Position numbers and translations under genes: made by a program. The notes under the pieces are model-generated. The model saw nothing but the letters and a program-made list of their open reading frames with translations, was not told where the DNA came from and made no database searches. This document shows positions 33,354-43,567 of a stretch of DNA of 64,000 nt, one piece after another. Positions within the stretch are counted from its first letter, which is position 1; each line of letters opens with the position of its first letter. Source of the DNA: Tritonibacter multivorans (GTDB taxonomy: Bacteria; Pseudomonadota; Alphaproteobacteria; Rhodobacterales; Rhodobacteraceae); NCBI RefSeq assembly GCF_001458415.1, contig NZ_CYSD01000015.1, positions 1 to 64,000 of the forward strand, given 5' to 3'.

Positions 33354-33722
33354 ATGGAAGATCAAAACTTGGGCCTGCGCCAACTGGGCGTGGTGCTGAC
33401 GGACCGGGGGTCCAAATATGCGGTCAGCGGAGCGCCTGTGACCAGCCGGACCGAGGTCGATGCGGTGCTGGACCTGCTGAAAACAGACCGCGCCTACGCC
33501 AAAGCCACGCATAACACCTGGGCCGCGCTGCTGCCCACCGGTGGGCTGAAGGCCGATGACGGCGAAAGCGGGGCGGGCATGGTGATCCTGCGCATGATGG
33601 AGCGCGAAGGGATCAAGGACCACGTCATTATCGTGACCCGCTGGTACGGCGGCAAAAAACTGGGCGGCGACCGGTTCCGCCGGGTGCAGGACGCGGTGCG
33701 CGCCTATCTGGAAGACCTGTGA
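33354..33722 (+). CDS. YigZ/IMPACT family protein
   Basis: The 122-residue product contains the IMPACT N-terminal domain with its signature TRWYGGKKLGGDRFRRV, but lacks the second domain of full YigZ proteins (about 200 residues). Members bind ribosome- or tRNA-related RNA; the role is uncertain. GGCGGGACAG precedes the ATG. Confidence 0.85.
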   Translation: MEDQNLGLRQLGVVLTDRGSKYAVSGAPVTSRTEVDAVLDLLKTDRAYAKATHNTWAALLPTGGLKADDGESGAGMVILRMMEREGIKDHVIIVTRWYGGKKLGGDRFRRVQDAVRAYLEDL

Positions 33723-33740
33723 GCGTCGCCGTTTGGCGAT

Positions 33741-33754
33741 TTGACCTCGATCAA
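33741..33754 (+). promoter_or_regulatory. FNR/FnrL-type box upstream of the DUF6455 pair
   Basis: TTGACCTCGATCAA matches the anaerobox consensus TTGAT-N4-ATCAA in nine of ten positions, 69 bases before the start at 33824. It predicts induction of the following genes under low oxygen by an FnrL-type protein encoded elsewhere. Confidence 0.6.
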
Positions 33755-33823
33755 AGCGGTGCTGAGCTAAATCGTCTATTCCCTGTGTAGCTTTTCACAA
33801 GAACAGTTCACGGAGAACGCGCG

Positions 33824-34096
33824 ATGATTGACCAGTGCCAGTTGAAAAAACACGCCGATCTGTTCACCCGCATGGGCGATGCGGTGGGCGTGGATCTGCA
33901 GGAAGAAGCCATCAAGGGCAACCTGCAGTTTGACGAAATCGCGGAATCCGTGCTGCGCTGCACCCGCTGCGGTCAGGTCGAGGCTTGCCAACAGTGGCTG
34001 AGCGAGGCCCGCGCGACCCCGGCAGCGCAATCGCCGGACTATTGCCGCAACGGTGATCTTCTGGCGTTCCTGAAGCTGGACGAGGCCGAGACATGA
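33824..34096 (+). CDS. DUF6455 family cysteine protein (first of pair)
   Basis: The 90-residue soluble protein carries the DUF6455 cysteine pattern: CTRCGQVEACQQWL, then PDYCRNGDLLAFL. The clustered Cys residues suggest a metal or iron-sulfur site, unproven. It overlaps the next gene by ATGA, and an FNR-type box lies upstream, so it may belong to the low-oxygen response. Confidence 0.85.
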   Translation: MIDQCQLKKHADLFTRMGDAVGVDLQEEAIKGNLQFDEIAESVLRCTRCGQVEACQQWLSEARATPAAQSPDYCRNGDLLAFLKLDEAET

Positions 34097-34395
34097 GCCG
34101 CCATGAGGGCCCGTTCAACGGCAAGGGAAAACCGGTTCTGGGCGATGCGTATCGTCACATCTGGCTGACCCGCAAAGTGGCCGAAGGCATTGGTGTTGAC
34201 CTAGATGCCGCGATGCGCGACGGGCTGATCACGCGGCAAGATCATACGCAGATGGTGACGCGCTGCAGGTTGGCAGGCTGCGATTGCCCCTGCACGCTGC
34301 ATGTTCACGGTGCGGACCGGGAGAAGGTGCCAGGCTACTGCGCCAACAAAGCCATATTCGAGACCCTCAAGACGGCGCAGACGAAAGACGACTGA
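34093..34395 (+). CDS. Second DUF6455-like cysteine protein
   Basis: The 100-residue product has the same pattern as its upstream neighbour in its second half: CRLAGCDCPCTLHVHG, then PGYCANKAIFETL, with one extra Cys. Its first half differs (FNGKGKPVLGDAYRHIWLTRKVAEG). The ATGA overlap with the first gene implies coupled translation, so the two may form a heteromer. Function unknown. Confidence 0.75.
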   Translation: MSRHEGPFNGKGKPVLGDAYRHIWLTRKVAEGIGVDLDAAMRDGLITRQDHTQMVTRCRLAGCDCPCTLHVHGADREKVPGYCANKAIFETLKTAQTKDD

Positions 34396-34397
34396 CC

Positions 34398-34796
34398 TCA
34401 GCCTTTGCGCCAGCGGTGCCAGCGATAGATGATCGGCGCCAGCACGTAATCATAACCAAAGCGCGCCAGCTGCAGAACGCCGGGCAGCGCCACGATCTGC
34501 CCCAGCCAGCGATATTTTGGCATCTCGGCCCAAAGCACGAGAAACCCATCAATCCCGCTCAGCAGCCTATCCCCCTGACGCACATACAGCCTGCGCGCGG
34601 CGGTGTCCTCGTCCAGCCCCCAGCGCGCCAGATCGCCCGAGTTCAGATCATCAAAGCGGATCGCCAGCCCCTTGTCGCGGGCGTGGTCGGCATAATGCGA
34701 AATCTCGAAATTGCAGACCGGACACTCCGCATTATAGAGCACTTCGGTCTGTGTCTGGCCCGCAACCGGGGCAGGGGGATCTTGGTGCTGTTCCAT
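34398..34796 (-). CDS. DCC/DUF393 family thiol-disulfide protein
   Basis: The 132-residue product has the DCC signature EVLYNAECPVCNFEI with a CPVC pair like thioredoxins, followed by FDDLNSGDLARWGL and the C-terminal YRWHRWRKG. Members are presumed thiol-disulfide oxidoreductases of unknown partner. It converges on the DUF6455 pair with two bases between stop codons. Confidence 0.88.
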   Translation of the reverse strand: MEQHQDPPAPVAGQTQTEVLYNAECPVCNFEISHYADHARDKGLAIRFDDLNSGDLARWGLDEDTAARRLYVRQGDRLLSGIDGFLVLWAEMPKYRWLGQIVALPGVLQLARFGYDYVLAPIIYRWHRWRKG

Positions 34797-34845
34797 ACCT
34801 GAAATCTAGGCGGCGGCCCCTTGTGCGACAAGGCGGTGCGACATT

Positions 34846-35403
34846 TTAGGCCATGTCCGCCGCTGGGGTCTTTGGCGTGGTGTTTTTTTCGTCCTTCGGC
34901 AGACGATCCGAGAACAAGCACAGTTCCAGAAACCGCAAATCCCCCCAGTCGGTCGGGTTCGCATGTTTGCCCACTTCTGAACCTAGGAAATCCGCATATT
35001 CTGAGTAAGCTATGCGTTTGTCGTATTGATGGCGATGAACCATTCCGAAATGGCGCGCGATGCGACTGTCCCAGATCGGCCAGACATCGGGTGCGAGGAA
35101 ATGCATCAGTTTGGAGGTGCCGACCCAAGAGGTGTTGAGCAAAGGCTTGTCCGGCACCTCACCAGCGCGGATCGCGTTGATATTGGCCGTCTTTAGGTTC
35201 TCATGATCCTTAAGGATCGTCGGCATCCAGCCATAGGTGGCGTGGCCAAGAACCATCAGGTCTTCTGCCGTTTCCACACGTGCGCCAAAGGCGCAGAGCG
35301 CAGCGTAGCTTTGGGTATAGTGCTCTTGCTTGTCGGCCGAGGCCGCCCAATTGGCGTTCCATTTGGCGACAAAGGGTTTCAGGTCAATCGGCGCAAATTT
35401 CAT
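34846..35403 (-). CDS. Hypothetical protein, 185 residues
   Basis: The protein looks folded and soluble (ATYGWMPTILKDHENLKTAN; FLAPDVWPIWDSRIARHFG; a lysine- and threonine-rich tail), but I recognise no family. ATG 35403 was chosen because the 34 residues upstream in the frame are unlike protein. It lies just downstream of rimO in the same direction and could share its transcript. Confidence 0.6.
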   Translation of the reverse strand: MKFAPIDLKPFVAKWNANWAASADKQEHYTQSYAALCAFGARVETAEDLMVLGHATYGWMPTILKDHENLKTANINAIRAGEVPDKPLLNTSWVGTSKLMHFLAPDVWPIWDSRIARHFGMVHRHQYDKRIAYSEYADFLGSEVGKHANPTDWGDLRFLELCLFSDRLPKDEKNTTPKTPAADMA

Positions 35404-35440
35404 GAAAGGTCTTTCGTCAAAATCTGCGCCGAACCCTAGG

Positions 35441-36856
35441 TCAGCGAATGGCCCCCCACAAGTCGTATTCCCCGGCCTCATCGACCTCAACCGTGACCAG
35501 ATCACCGGGGTTCAGCCCCTCGGTGCCCTCATCAATGAACAGGTTGCCGTCGATCTCGGGCGCGTCGGCTTTGGTGCGGCAGGTGGCGATGCCGTCTTCG
35601 TCAATGTCGTCCACGATCACTTGCATCGTCTGGCCCACCTTGGCTTGCAGCTTGGCCTCGGAAATGGCCTGCGCCTTTTCCATAAACCGCTCCCAACGCT
35701 CTTGTTTGACCTCTTCCGGCACATGATCCGGCAGGTCGTTTGAGCGCGCGCCGTCGACGTTTTCGTATTTGAAGCAGCCGACGCGATCTAGTTGCGCTTC
35801 GTCCATCCAGTCCAGAAGATGCTGGAACTCTGCCTCGGTTTCACCGGGATAGCCGACAATAAAGGTCGACCGCAGGGTGATATCGGGGCAGGTGTCGCGC
35901 CAGGCGCGGATCTCGTCCAGCGTCTTGGCCGCAGCCGCCGGGCGCGCCATGCGGCGCAAAACATCCGGGTGGGCGTGTTGAAAGGGGATGTCCAGATAGG
36001 GCAGCAGCGCATTGTCCGGGTCCGCCATCAGCGGGATCAGTTCGCGCACATGGGGGTAGGGGTAGACATAGTGCATCCGCACCCACAGCTCATCCGCAGG
36101 GGCCAGTTTGCCCAGCTCGCGCGCAAGGTCCTGAATATGCGTGCGCACGTCTTCACCCTTCCACGGGTGGGTGTCATACTTGCGATCCAGCCCATAAGCC
36201 GAGGTATCCTGAGAGATCACCAACAGCTCGCGCACGCCAGCATCCACCAGCTTCTCCGCCTCGCGCAGCACCGCATGGACCGGGCGCGACGCCAGCTTGC
36301 CGCGCATATCGGGGATGATGCAGAATTTGCACTTGTGGTTGCAACCTTCTGAAATCTTTAGGTAACTAAAGTGGCGCGGGGTCAGTTTTACGCCCGCCGC
36401 AGGCAGCAGATCGACAAAGGGATCGGGCGACGGCGGCACCGCCTGATGCACCGCGTCCAGCACCTGTTCGTACTGATGCGGGCCGGTCACCGCCAGAATG
36501 CGCGGGTGATGTTCCCGGATGTAATCCGGTTCGGCCCCCAGACAGCCGGTCACAATCACCTTGCCGTTTTCCTTCAGCGCCTCACCAATGGCATCCAGGC
36601 TTTCGGCCTTGGCACTGTCAAGAAACCCGCAGGTGTTGACGATCACCGCATCCGCACCGGTGTAATCGGGCGAAATGCCATAGCCCTCGGCGCGCAGGCG
36701 GGTCAGGATCCGCTCACTGTCGACCAGCGCCTTGGGGCAGCCAAGCGAGACCATGCCAAGGGTCGGCTGGCCCGCGCGCGGGGTGTCCGACAACGTGGGT
36801 TTCGGGGCAAGGTCGGGGCGGAGCTCTGGCGGATTGCTGGGCGGGTTCTGTGTCAT
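35441..36856 (-). CDS. rimO: Ribosomal protein S12 methylthiotransferase
   Basis: The 471-residue radical SAM enzyme adds a methylthio group to Asp of ribosomal protein S12. It has the N-terminal UPF0004 domain with Cys residues ([34 protein letters not shown]), the radical SAM triad CNHKCKFC and a C-terminal TRAM domain. The [12 protein letters not shown] text is specific to RimO rather than MiaB. ATG 36856 is used; ATG 36865 would add three residues. It is divergent from the pentapeptide gene. Confidence 0.96.
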   Translation of the reverse strand: MTQNPPSNPPELRPDLAPKPTLSDTPRAGQPTLGMVSLGCPKALVDSERILTRLRAEGYGISPDYTGADAVIVNTCGFLDSAKAESLDAIGEALKENGKVIVTGCLGAEPDYIREHHPRILAVTGPHQYEQVLDAVHQAVPPSPDPFVDLLPAAGVKLTPRHFSYLKISEGCNHKCKFCIIPDMRGKLASRPVHAVLREAEKLVDAGVRELLVISQDTSAYGLDRKYDTHPWKGEDVRTHIQDLARELGKLAPADELWVRMHYVYPYPHVRELIPLMADPDNALLPYLDIPFQHAHPDVLRRMARPAAAAKTLDEIRAWRDTCPDITLRSTFIVGYPGETEAEFQHLLDWMDEAQLDRVGCFKYENVDGARSNDLPDHVPEEVKQERWERFMEKAQAISEAKLQAKVGQTMQVIVDDIDEDGIATCRTKADAPEIDGNLFIDEGTEGLNPGDLVTVEVDEAGEYDLWGAIR

Positions 36857-36909
36857 GCGCCGCATATAGCAGGCCTGTGGAAAAGGGCAAGAAAGAGGGG
36901 GTGACAGGC

Positions 36910-36938
36910 GTACACCCCCTGTACACCGCGCGTGCACC
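36910..36938 (+). promoter_or_regulatory. Three 11-base-spaced direct repeats in the rimO/pentapeptide promoter region
   Basis: GTACACC, GTACACC and GTGCACC occur with four-base spacers, that is, one per helical turn. Such phased heptamers are typical of a cooperative regulator site. They lie about 100 bases before the pentapeptide gene and 54 before rimO. No regulator is assigned. Confidence 0.4.
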
Positions 36939-37037
36939 GGCTGGCTGCCGGAGGAGCGGGGCCCGATCCACCGTTGCCCGTGCAGGCCAAGGGCGCGTAG
37001 GCTGGGGCAAAGCCGATTTTGAAGACGAGATATTTTG

Positions 37038-38843
37038 ATGAAAGACGAAAGCGAGACGCCGGAGGCGGGCAGGGATACCCCGCGTGAACTGAAACCCGCC
37101 AATGAGAACCCGTGGTACATCCTGATGACCCTTTATGGGGAGCAGAAGGGACATAAGATTGACTGGGAACTGCACGAGAAGAACCGCAAGGCGTGGAATG
37201 CTTGGTCCGGTCAATTTTTAAGTGACGAAGAAAAAGCAAAGGCTGCCAAGAGTTCAAAAATTGACATTGCGGAACTTGAGGCTTGGCCAGAACGCCGGAA
37301 AGAGCTGCAAAATGAACTCGAACGTGTTTTCCTAGAACGCAACCCGGTTGCCCGAGAGATCATTGTGCCTTCATTAGGTGGCCCAAATGTTTCGGTGGAC
37401 ATGGGCCGGGTTTCCCTTGTTTATAAAATGATTTTCACGGGGATGGTTTTTGGAACGAATATTTCGTTTGATTCCGCGGAGTTTGTGCGATCTTCTGTTT
37501 TCGATTTTGCAACGTTTGTAAAAGGGTCTCATTTTGGTCAATCTTTGTTTTCTGAATCGGTCAGCTTCGAAAGTACGATGTTTGCACAGGAATCGCGTTT
37601 CGTCGGCGTGACATTCAAACGAACTGCATCATTTTTTTCTGCGGTGTTCGAAGGATTCTCGGAATTCATTGGGGTATCATTTGCGGAACAGGTCTCGTTT
37701 GAAAGGGCGGTTTTTGAAAGTGAAGTGATGTTTGACAGCGGGAAGTTCTCCCGAGCGCTCTTCAAAAAAACAATATTTTGTGAGGGTGCTAATTTTGAAG
37801 CTGTAGCATTCTTACATGCAACGCGTTTTGACGATGTGAGGTTCGAGAAAACTGCCTCATTTGAATACGCGGTTTTTAAAGGTGTTACGACTTTCGCCGG
37901 TGTAAAGTTCGGTGGGGAGACCTCGTTTGAAAGAACAGTTTTCGAGGAAGCAATTTCGTTCCAAAGTGGCGGATTTTCCCAAGCTTCCTTTAAACAAGCA
38001 AAGTTCTCTCAAAGTGCCATTTTTAACAATGTAGCTTTCACGCAGGCTGCCTCTTTCGAGCAAGCAAGCTTTATGGAGGTTGCTAAGTTTGATTTGTCAA
38101 CCTTCGAAAAGGAAATCTCATTCCACTTTGCAAACTTTGAGGGGTATCCGTATTTTATGGGTACTAGATTTGGGGTAAAGGGCGGAGCGGTTTGTAAGGC
38201 GGATTTCACCAATGCTCACTTCCTAAAGCCAACCAATTTTAGGGATGCTGTTTTCTTGCATCGTTTCCCGATCTTGGCCGGTTCCATTATTCATTCACAG
38301 ACTAGTTTCACTGCTGGTAATGACAACTGGCCCACAGACAAAGAGAAGCTTAGTTCGGAAGAAATTGAGGTCGCTCGGGAAAGTTGCGCCGTGATCCGTC
38401 ATGCACTCGCCAAACAGGGGCTTCCCGAAGATGAACATTTCTTCTTTCGCCGGGAAATGCAGTTTGCGCGGCAGATTGGAACGCGCCTCGAACGGTTGCC
38501 TTATCAGCTGTTCGGCTGGCTTTCAGAATACGGCTATTCCATCGAACGTCCGCTCCTCTGGCTGTTGGGCATCTGGGTGACCGGATATTGTTTCTTTGCG
38601 ACGTTGTTTTTCCACGAGGATTTCGGTGGTGACGCAGCAGGTGCCGGGAATTGGACGGCGGCGGGTCTTAGCCTGTCGAACCTCTTCCCGGTCTTTGGCT
38701 TTGGCCGACTGTACTTTGGGAAAGACTTTATGGAGGTCATGCCATGGGAAGTGCAGGTATTCTCGGGCTTTCAGACCGTCGCCGCCCTGCCGCTGCTGTT
38801 CTTCCTTGGCCTCGCTCTGCGGCAGCGGTTTCGGTTGCGGTAA
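37038..38843 (+). CDS. Pentapeptide-repeat protein with C-terminal two-helix membrane domain
   Basis: The 601-residue protein has a charged helical N-terminus (1-125), then roughly 60 pentapeptide-type repeats (about 130-420) with Phe as the central residue ([18 protein letters not shown]), which should form a right-handed beta-helix. The C-terminal 100 residues hold two hydrophobic helices (about 505-525 and 575-595) separated by a loop ([15 protein letters not shown]), ending [16 protein letters not shown]. That ending recurs in channel-like pentapeptide proteins. The repeat section is clearly AT-richer than its neighbours, a sign of transfer. ATG 37038 is used. Function unknown; toxin, channel or defence roles are possible. 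Confidence 0.85.
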   Translation: MKDESETPEAGRDTPRELKPANENPWYILMTLYGEQKGHKIDWELHEKNRKAWNAWSGQFLSDEEKAKAAKSSKIDIAELEAWPERRKELQNELERVFLERNPVAREIIVPSLGGPNVSVDMGRVSLVYKMIFTGMVFGTNISFDSAEFVRSSVFDFATFVKGSHFGQSLFSESVSFESTMFAQESRFVGVTFKRTASFFSAVFEGFSEFIGVSFAEQVSFERAVFESEVMFDSGKFSRALFKKTIFCEGANFEAVAFLHATRFDDVRFEKTASFEYAVFKGVTTFAGVKFGGETSFERTVFEEAISFQSGGFSQASFKQAKFSQSAIFNNVAFTQAASFEQASFMEVAKFDLSTFEKEISFHFANFEGYPYFMGTRFGVKGGAVCKADFTNAHFLKPTNFRDAVFLHRFPILAGSIIHSQTSFTAGNDNWPTDKEKLSSEEIEVARESCAVIRHALAKQGLPEDEHFFFRREMQFARQIGTRLERLPYQLFGWLSEYGYSIERPLLWLLGIWVTGYCFFATLFFHEDFGGDAAGAGNWTAAGLSLSNLFPVFGFGRLYFGKDFMEVMPWEVQVFSGFQTVAALPLLFFLGLALRQRFRLR

Positions 38844-38947
38844 CCGGATCGTCGGTTGATCCGCGGCGCCCGCGCGCTGTAGTCTGAGCGCAAATCGCCC
38901 GTGCTGAAACGCGCGGGCCAAGACTTTGTTTTCAGAAGGGAAAGCCG

Positions 38948-40864
38948 ATGCGCTTTATCTTGCGTCTCCTCTCCGCGATTGTGATTGCCGTGGCGCTGGC
39001 CGTGGTTGTGCTGTTGATGCTGCCGGGGCAGAAGCTGGCCCAGATTGCAGCCCGCCAGATCGAAGCTCAGACCGGGCGCGAGGTGCGCTTTGATGGGGAT
39101 GTGCGGTTCATGTTCTGGCCGGTGCTGGGCCTGCGCGCCAATGACGTGAGCATTGCCAATGCGCCCTGGGCCGGGCCTCAGCCGATGCTGACGGCAGGGC
39201 GGCTGAACATTGGGGTGGATGCGGCGGCGCTGATTGGTGGCGACGTGCGGATCACCGAGCTGACCGCGATCGTGCCCGAGCTGAACCTGGCCACCAATGC
39301 CGACGGGGTCGGCAATTGGGAGCTGAGTGGGGCGGATGCGGCCAGCGATGATGTGCCTGCAACAGAGGCGTCGGATGCGTCGTCCTTCAGCATTGAAACC
39401 CTGTCGGTCAGCGGTGCGCGGCTGACCTATGCGCCCTATGGCGACGCGCCGGTGACGCTGGAACAGGTGGATGTGGCGCTGGACTGGCCACAGGGCGGGG
39501 AGGCCGCGACGCTGAGCGCGACCCTGCGCCCGTTTGGCGAACCGCTGACGGTTTCCGGCAGCATCCAAACATTTGATGACTTTCTGGCCGGGCAGCCCTC
39601 GGCTGTGGATATGCGGTTGATGGCGGCAGGGGCCAAAGGGACATATGCAGGGCAGCTTGCGTGGGATGGCACTGCCAACGGGCGGTTGAGCGCGCAGGTG
39701 CCGAGCGCGGATGCCTTGGCGCGTGCCTTTGGCGTTGCGGCCCCTGAAGTGCCCAAAGGGTTTGGGCAGGCGATGGCGATCACGACTGATCTGTCCTTTG
39801 CTCCGGCAGAGATGCAGGTCGCACTGAAGGGACTGGCGCTGGAGCTGGATGGCAATGCGGTGCAGGGGGCGGTGCAGCTGACCCTGACGGATCCGATGCA
39901 GGTCTCGGCTGATCTGACGGCGGGGGCTCTGACGATCCCGGCTGCGGCGGGGGGCGCGCATGTTGGTGCACCTTCGGGGGACGCGGGCTGGTCCACAGAT
40001 CCGATCGACGCCTCGGCCCTGTCGCTGCTGAACGGGCGGATTGCGATCCGTTTTGACAGTCTTGATTATGGCGGGGTGGTTCTGGGGGCGAGCCAGATCA
40101 CGACCGAAGTGGACCGTGCCCGCGCCGTGGTGTCGCTGGCGCCGCTGACGGTGTTTAGCGGCCGGGTGGACGGGCAGGTGATTGCCAATAATCGCTCGGG
40201 CCTGTCGGTGGCGGTAAAGCTCGGCTTTGGTGACGTGCAGGTGCAGCAGTTTCTGGGGCATACGGTCGGTTATGAGGCGTTGACTGGCGCGGCCTCGGGG
40301 CGGGTGGATCTGCTGGGGGTCGGCAACAGCGAGGACGCGATTATGCGGTCCCTGAAAGGCAGCGCAAACTTTGACGTGGGGCGCGGCAAGTTCATAGGGT
40401 TTGACCTGCAGAGCCTGATGAACCCCGAGGGGGGCAATGGCGGCACCACGGTCTTCAGAAACCTGAGTGCAAGCTTTGACATTGAACAGGGAAATGCCCG
40501 CAGCGATGACTTTGCGGCCAACCTAGACCTGCTGAAGGCCACAGGGGCGGGGCGCATTGGTCTGGGCGCGCAGGACATGGATTTCACCTTCACGCCAACC
40601 GCATTTGGCGGCGAAAACGGTGATGGGATTTCGGTGCCGGTGCGCGTCCATGGGCCGTGGTCGAACCTGAGCTATACGCCAGATCTGAGCCGGATCGAGG
40701 AGCTGCGGGCGCTGGAAGAGCAAGCCAAATCTGCGGTTCAGAAGAAACTGAGCGAAGAGCTGGGGACACAGGTCGAAACCGTGGAAGAGGCCGAGGACGC
40801 GCTGCGCAAACGGGTTGAGGAAGAGGCGCGCAAGCAGCTTTTGAAGTTCCTGAACCGCGATTGA
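38948..40864 (+). CDS. AsmA family protein
   Basis: The 638-residue envelope protein has an N-terminal membrane anchor (residues 3-25) and a long periplasmic beta-rich body with the AsmA ends: REVRFDGDVRFMFWPVLGL near the start and LTGAASGRVDLLGVG, GNARSDDFAANL and FGGENGDGISVPVRVHG near the end. It closes with a charged helical tail (EELRALEEQAKSAVQKK). AsmA-type proteins are bridge-like lipid-transfer proteins between the inner and outer membrane. It stands alone, upstream of the structured repeat. Confidence 0.93.
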   Translation: MRFILRLLSAIVIAVALAVVVLLMLPGQKLAQIAARQIEAQTGREVRFDGDVRFMFWPVLGLRANDVSIANAPWAGPQPMLTAGRLNIGVDAAALIGGDVRITELTAIVPELNLATNADGVGNWELSGADAASDDVPATEASDASSFSIETLSVSGARLTYAPYGDAPVTLEQVDVALDWPQGGEAATLSATLRPFGEPLTVSGSIQTFDDFLAGQPSAVDMRLMAAGAKGTYAGQLAWDGTANGRLSAQVPSADALARAFGVAAPEVPKGFGQAMAITTDLSFAPAEMQVALKGLALELDGNAVQGAVQLTLTDPMQVSADLTAGALTIPAAAGGAHVGAPSGDAGWSTDPIDASALSLLNGRIAIRFDSLDYGGVVLGASQITTEVDRARAVVSLAPLTVFSGRVDGQVIANNRSGLSVAVKLGFGDVQVQQFLGHTVGYEALTGAASGRVDLLGVGNSEDAIMRSLKGSANFDVGRGKFIGFDLQSLMNPEGGNGGTTVFRNLSASFDIEQGNARSDDFAANLDLLKATGAGRIGLGAQDMDFTFTPTAFGGENGDGISVPVRVHGPWSNLSYTPDLSRIEELRALEEQAKSAVQKKLSEELGTQVETVEEAEDALRKRVEEEARKQLLKFLNRD

Positions 40865-40929
40865 TGTTTGCGCGGGTCGTTGGGCGTTGGGGGAAGAGGG
40901 GGCTCTGCCCCCGGCCTGCGGCCTCCCCC

Positions 40930-41089
40930 GGGATATTTCTAAAAAGATGAGTGAGGGCCGGACCACGAAGTGGCAAACAGCGTGGGGCGCTGTTTGAGGC
41001 CCGAACGGGCGGAGCCCAGCCGGTCCACGAAGTGGCAAACCACGTGCCTTTTGATTGGGGGCGTGGTTCGAGGCCCGAACGGGGGGGGC
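40930..41089 (+). repeat. Structured intergenic repeat, copy 2 (two tandem units)
   Basis: It starts with GGGATATTTCTAAAAAGATGA (given in parts, 40930-40938 and 40939-40950). Unit a (40958-41019) has CCAC/GTGG (40963-40973) and CAAACAGCG/CGCTGTTTG (40974-40996), an outer GGGCC/GGCCC pair and the GGGCGGAGCCC hairpin. Unit b (41020-41089) has CCAC/GTGG (41025-41035) and CAAACCACG/CGTGGTTCG (41036-41070), with a longer loop. The variable arm positions differ from copy 1 at 11749 but still pair. Like copy 1, it sits between convergent genes. Confidence 0.8.
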
Positions 41090-41155
41090 TACGCAATAGA
41101 AACGGGCGTGGGGGCGGCGCTTCAAAGCGCGGTGTGCCGTATCATCCTACAAAAG

Positions 41156-41192
41156 AAAGCCCCGCCCGGAGAGGTCCGCGGCGGGGCTTTTT
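41156..41192. terminator. Bidirectional terminator
   Basis: AAAGCCCCGCC pairs with GGCGGGGCTTTTT. It lies between the convergent AsmA and phosphohexomutase genes. Confidence 0.85.
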
Positions 41193-41210
41193 GATGGGGT
41201 TTCAGACGGC

Positions 41211-42707
41211 TTAGATGGTCTGGTCGTAGTCGCCGACGCCGGGTTCGGTGCGGATCACCGCATCGATGTCGGCAAAGATGGCGCGCATTTCGTCTTCGCT
41301 TTCAGAGCTTTCGCAGACCACAACGAGGTTCGGCGTGTTCGAGGACGCGCGCACAAGGCCCCAGGAGCCATTGTCGAGGATCACGCGGGCGCCGTTGACG
41401 GTCACGACCTCTTTGATGGCGCGGCCCGCGAAGGTTTCACCTGCGTCGGCCTTGGCCACCAGCTTGTCCACCAGACGGGCGAGGATATCGTATTTCTCGG
41501 TATCGGCGGCATAGGGGGACATGGTGGGGGTGGACCAGGTTTTCGGCAGCGCCTTGCGCAGGTCGGACATTTTCATATCCGGGTTGCGGTCCAGCATTTT
41601 GCAGACCTCAACCGCGACCCGCATGCCGCAGTCGTAGCCACGGCCAATGGGTTCGGCGAGGAAGTAGTGGCCGGATTTTTCAAAGCCCGCCAGCGCGCCG
41701 ATTTCTTTGACGCGGCGCTTCATGTGGCTGTGGCCGGTTTTCCAATAGTCCGCTTTGACGCCATTGGCTTGCAGCGCTGGGTCAGAGGCAAAAAGACCCG
41801 TGGATTTTACATCCGCCACAAAGGTGGCGTTGGGGTAAATCTTGGACAGGTCGCGGGCCATGATGACGCCAACCTTGTCAGCAAAGATCTCTTCGCCTTC
41901 GTCGTCCACAACACCGCAGCGGTCGCCGTCGCCGTCAAAGCCAAGCGCCAGATCCGCGCCAGAGGCTTTTACGCTGCCCGCCATGTCATGCAGCATGGCC
42001 ATGTCTTCGGGGTTGGGGTTGTAGTTGGGGAAGGAATAGTCCAGCGCATTGTGGCTGGGGACCACCTCGACGCCAATGCGTTCGAAGATCTCGGGGGCAA
42101 AAGCCGAAGCGGTGCCATTGCCGGTGGCGCAGACAATTTTCAGCGGGCGGGACATTTTGAAGTCGCCAACCAGATCGTCGATATAGGCCTCTTTGACGCC
42201 GTCGACAAATTCGTAAGAGCCACCCTCGCGGGCGACACCTTCGCCGTTCAGCACGATGTCGCGCAGTTCGCTCATTTCATCGGGGCCATGGGTCAGCGGG
42301 CGGTCAAAGCCCATTTTGACGCCTGTCCAGCCGTTGGGATTGTGGGATGCGGTGACCATGGCAACCGCGGGCACATCCAGGTGAAACTGTGCGAAATAGG
42401 CCATTGGCGACACGGCTGGGCCAATGTCTTTGACCCGGATACCGGCCTGCATCAGGCCAAGGATCAAGGCGTTTTTGATCGCCAGAGAATAGTCGCGGTA
42501 GTCATTGCCCACTGCGATCACCGGCTCGATCCCGCGTTTGATCATCTGGGTGCCAAGGCCGAGCCCCAGTGCGGTCATGCCGGGCAGGTTGATTTCTTCC
42601 GGGTATTTCCAGCGGGCGTCATATTCCCGGAAACCGGTGGGTTTGATCATTGCGTCGCGCAGGAAGCTCCAGGTGTTTGGGCTAACCTCAGGGATCGGTT
42701 TGGTCAT
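41211..42707 (-). CDS. Phosphomannomutase/phosphoglucomutase
   Basis: The 498-residue alpha-D-phosphohexomutase has the phosphoserine loop TASHNPNG (Ser121), the metal loop FDGDGDRCG, the sugar-binding loop (EKSGHYFLAEP) and the C-terminal phosphate loop (VRASSNTPN). It interconverts hexose 1- and 6-phosphates, feeding polysaccharide and lipopolysaccharide sugars. It is the last gene of the kpsT-kpsE-kdsA run, 22 bases after kdsA, which supports a surface-sugar role. GGAAGATTTTCGTT precedes ATG 42707. Substrate preference between mannose and glucose is not decided. Confidence 0.93.
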   Translation of the reverse strand: MTKPIPEVSPNTWSFLRDAMIKPTGFREYDARWKYPEEINLPGMTALGLGLGTQMIKRGIEPVIAVGNDYRDYSLAIKNALILGLMQAGIRVKDIGPAVSPMAYFAQFHLDVPAVAMVTASHNPNGWTGVKMGFDRPLTHGPDEMSELRDIVLNGEGVAREGGSYEFVDGVKEAYIDDLVGDFKMSRPLKIVCATGNGTASAFAPEIFERIGVEVVPSHNALDYSFPNYNPNPEDMAMLHDMAGSVKASGADLALGFDGDGDRCGVVDDEGEEIFADKVGVIMARDLSKIYPNATFVADVKSTGLFASDPALQANGVKADYWKTGHSHMKRRVKEIGALAGFEKSGHYFLAEPIGRGYDCGMRVAVEVCKMLDRNPDMKMSDLRKALPKTWSTPTMSPYAADTEKYDILARLVDKLVAKADAGETFAGRAIKEVVTVNGARVILDNGSWGLVRASSNTPNLVVVCESSESEDEMRAIFADIDAVIRTEPGVGDYDQTI

Positions 42708-42729
42708 AACGAAAATCTTCCTTCTGGAC

Positions 42730-43563
<834 letters not shown>

Positions 43564-43567
43564 GATC

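Noticed and set aside
38771-40261. 496-codon open frame antisense to the AsmA gene
   Set aside because: Arg-, Gln- and His-rich shadow; AsmA motifs on the plus strand are clear.
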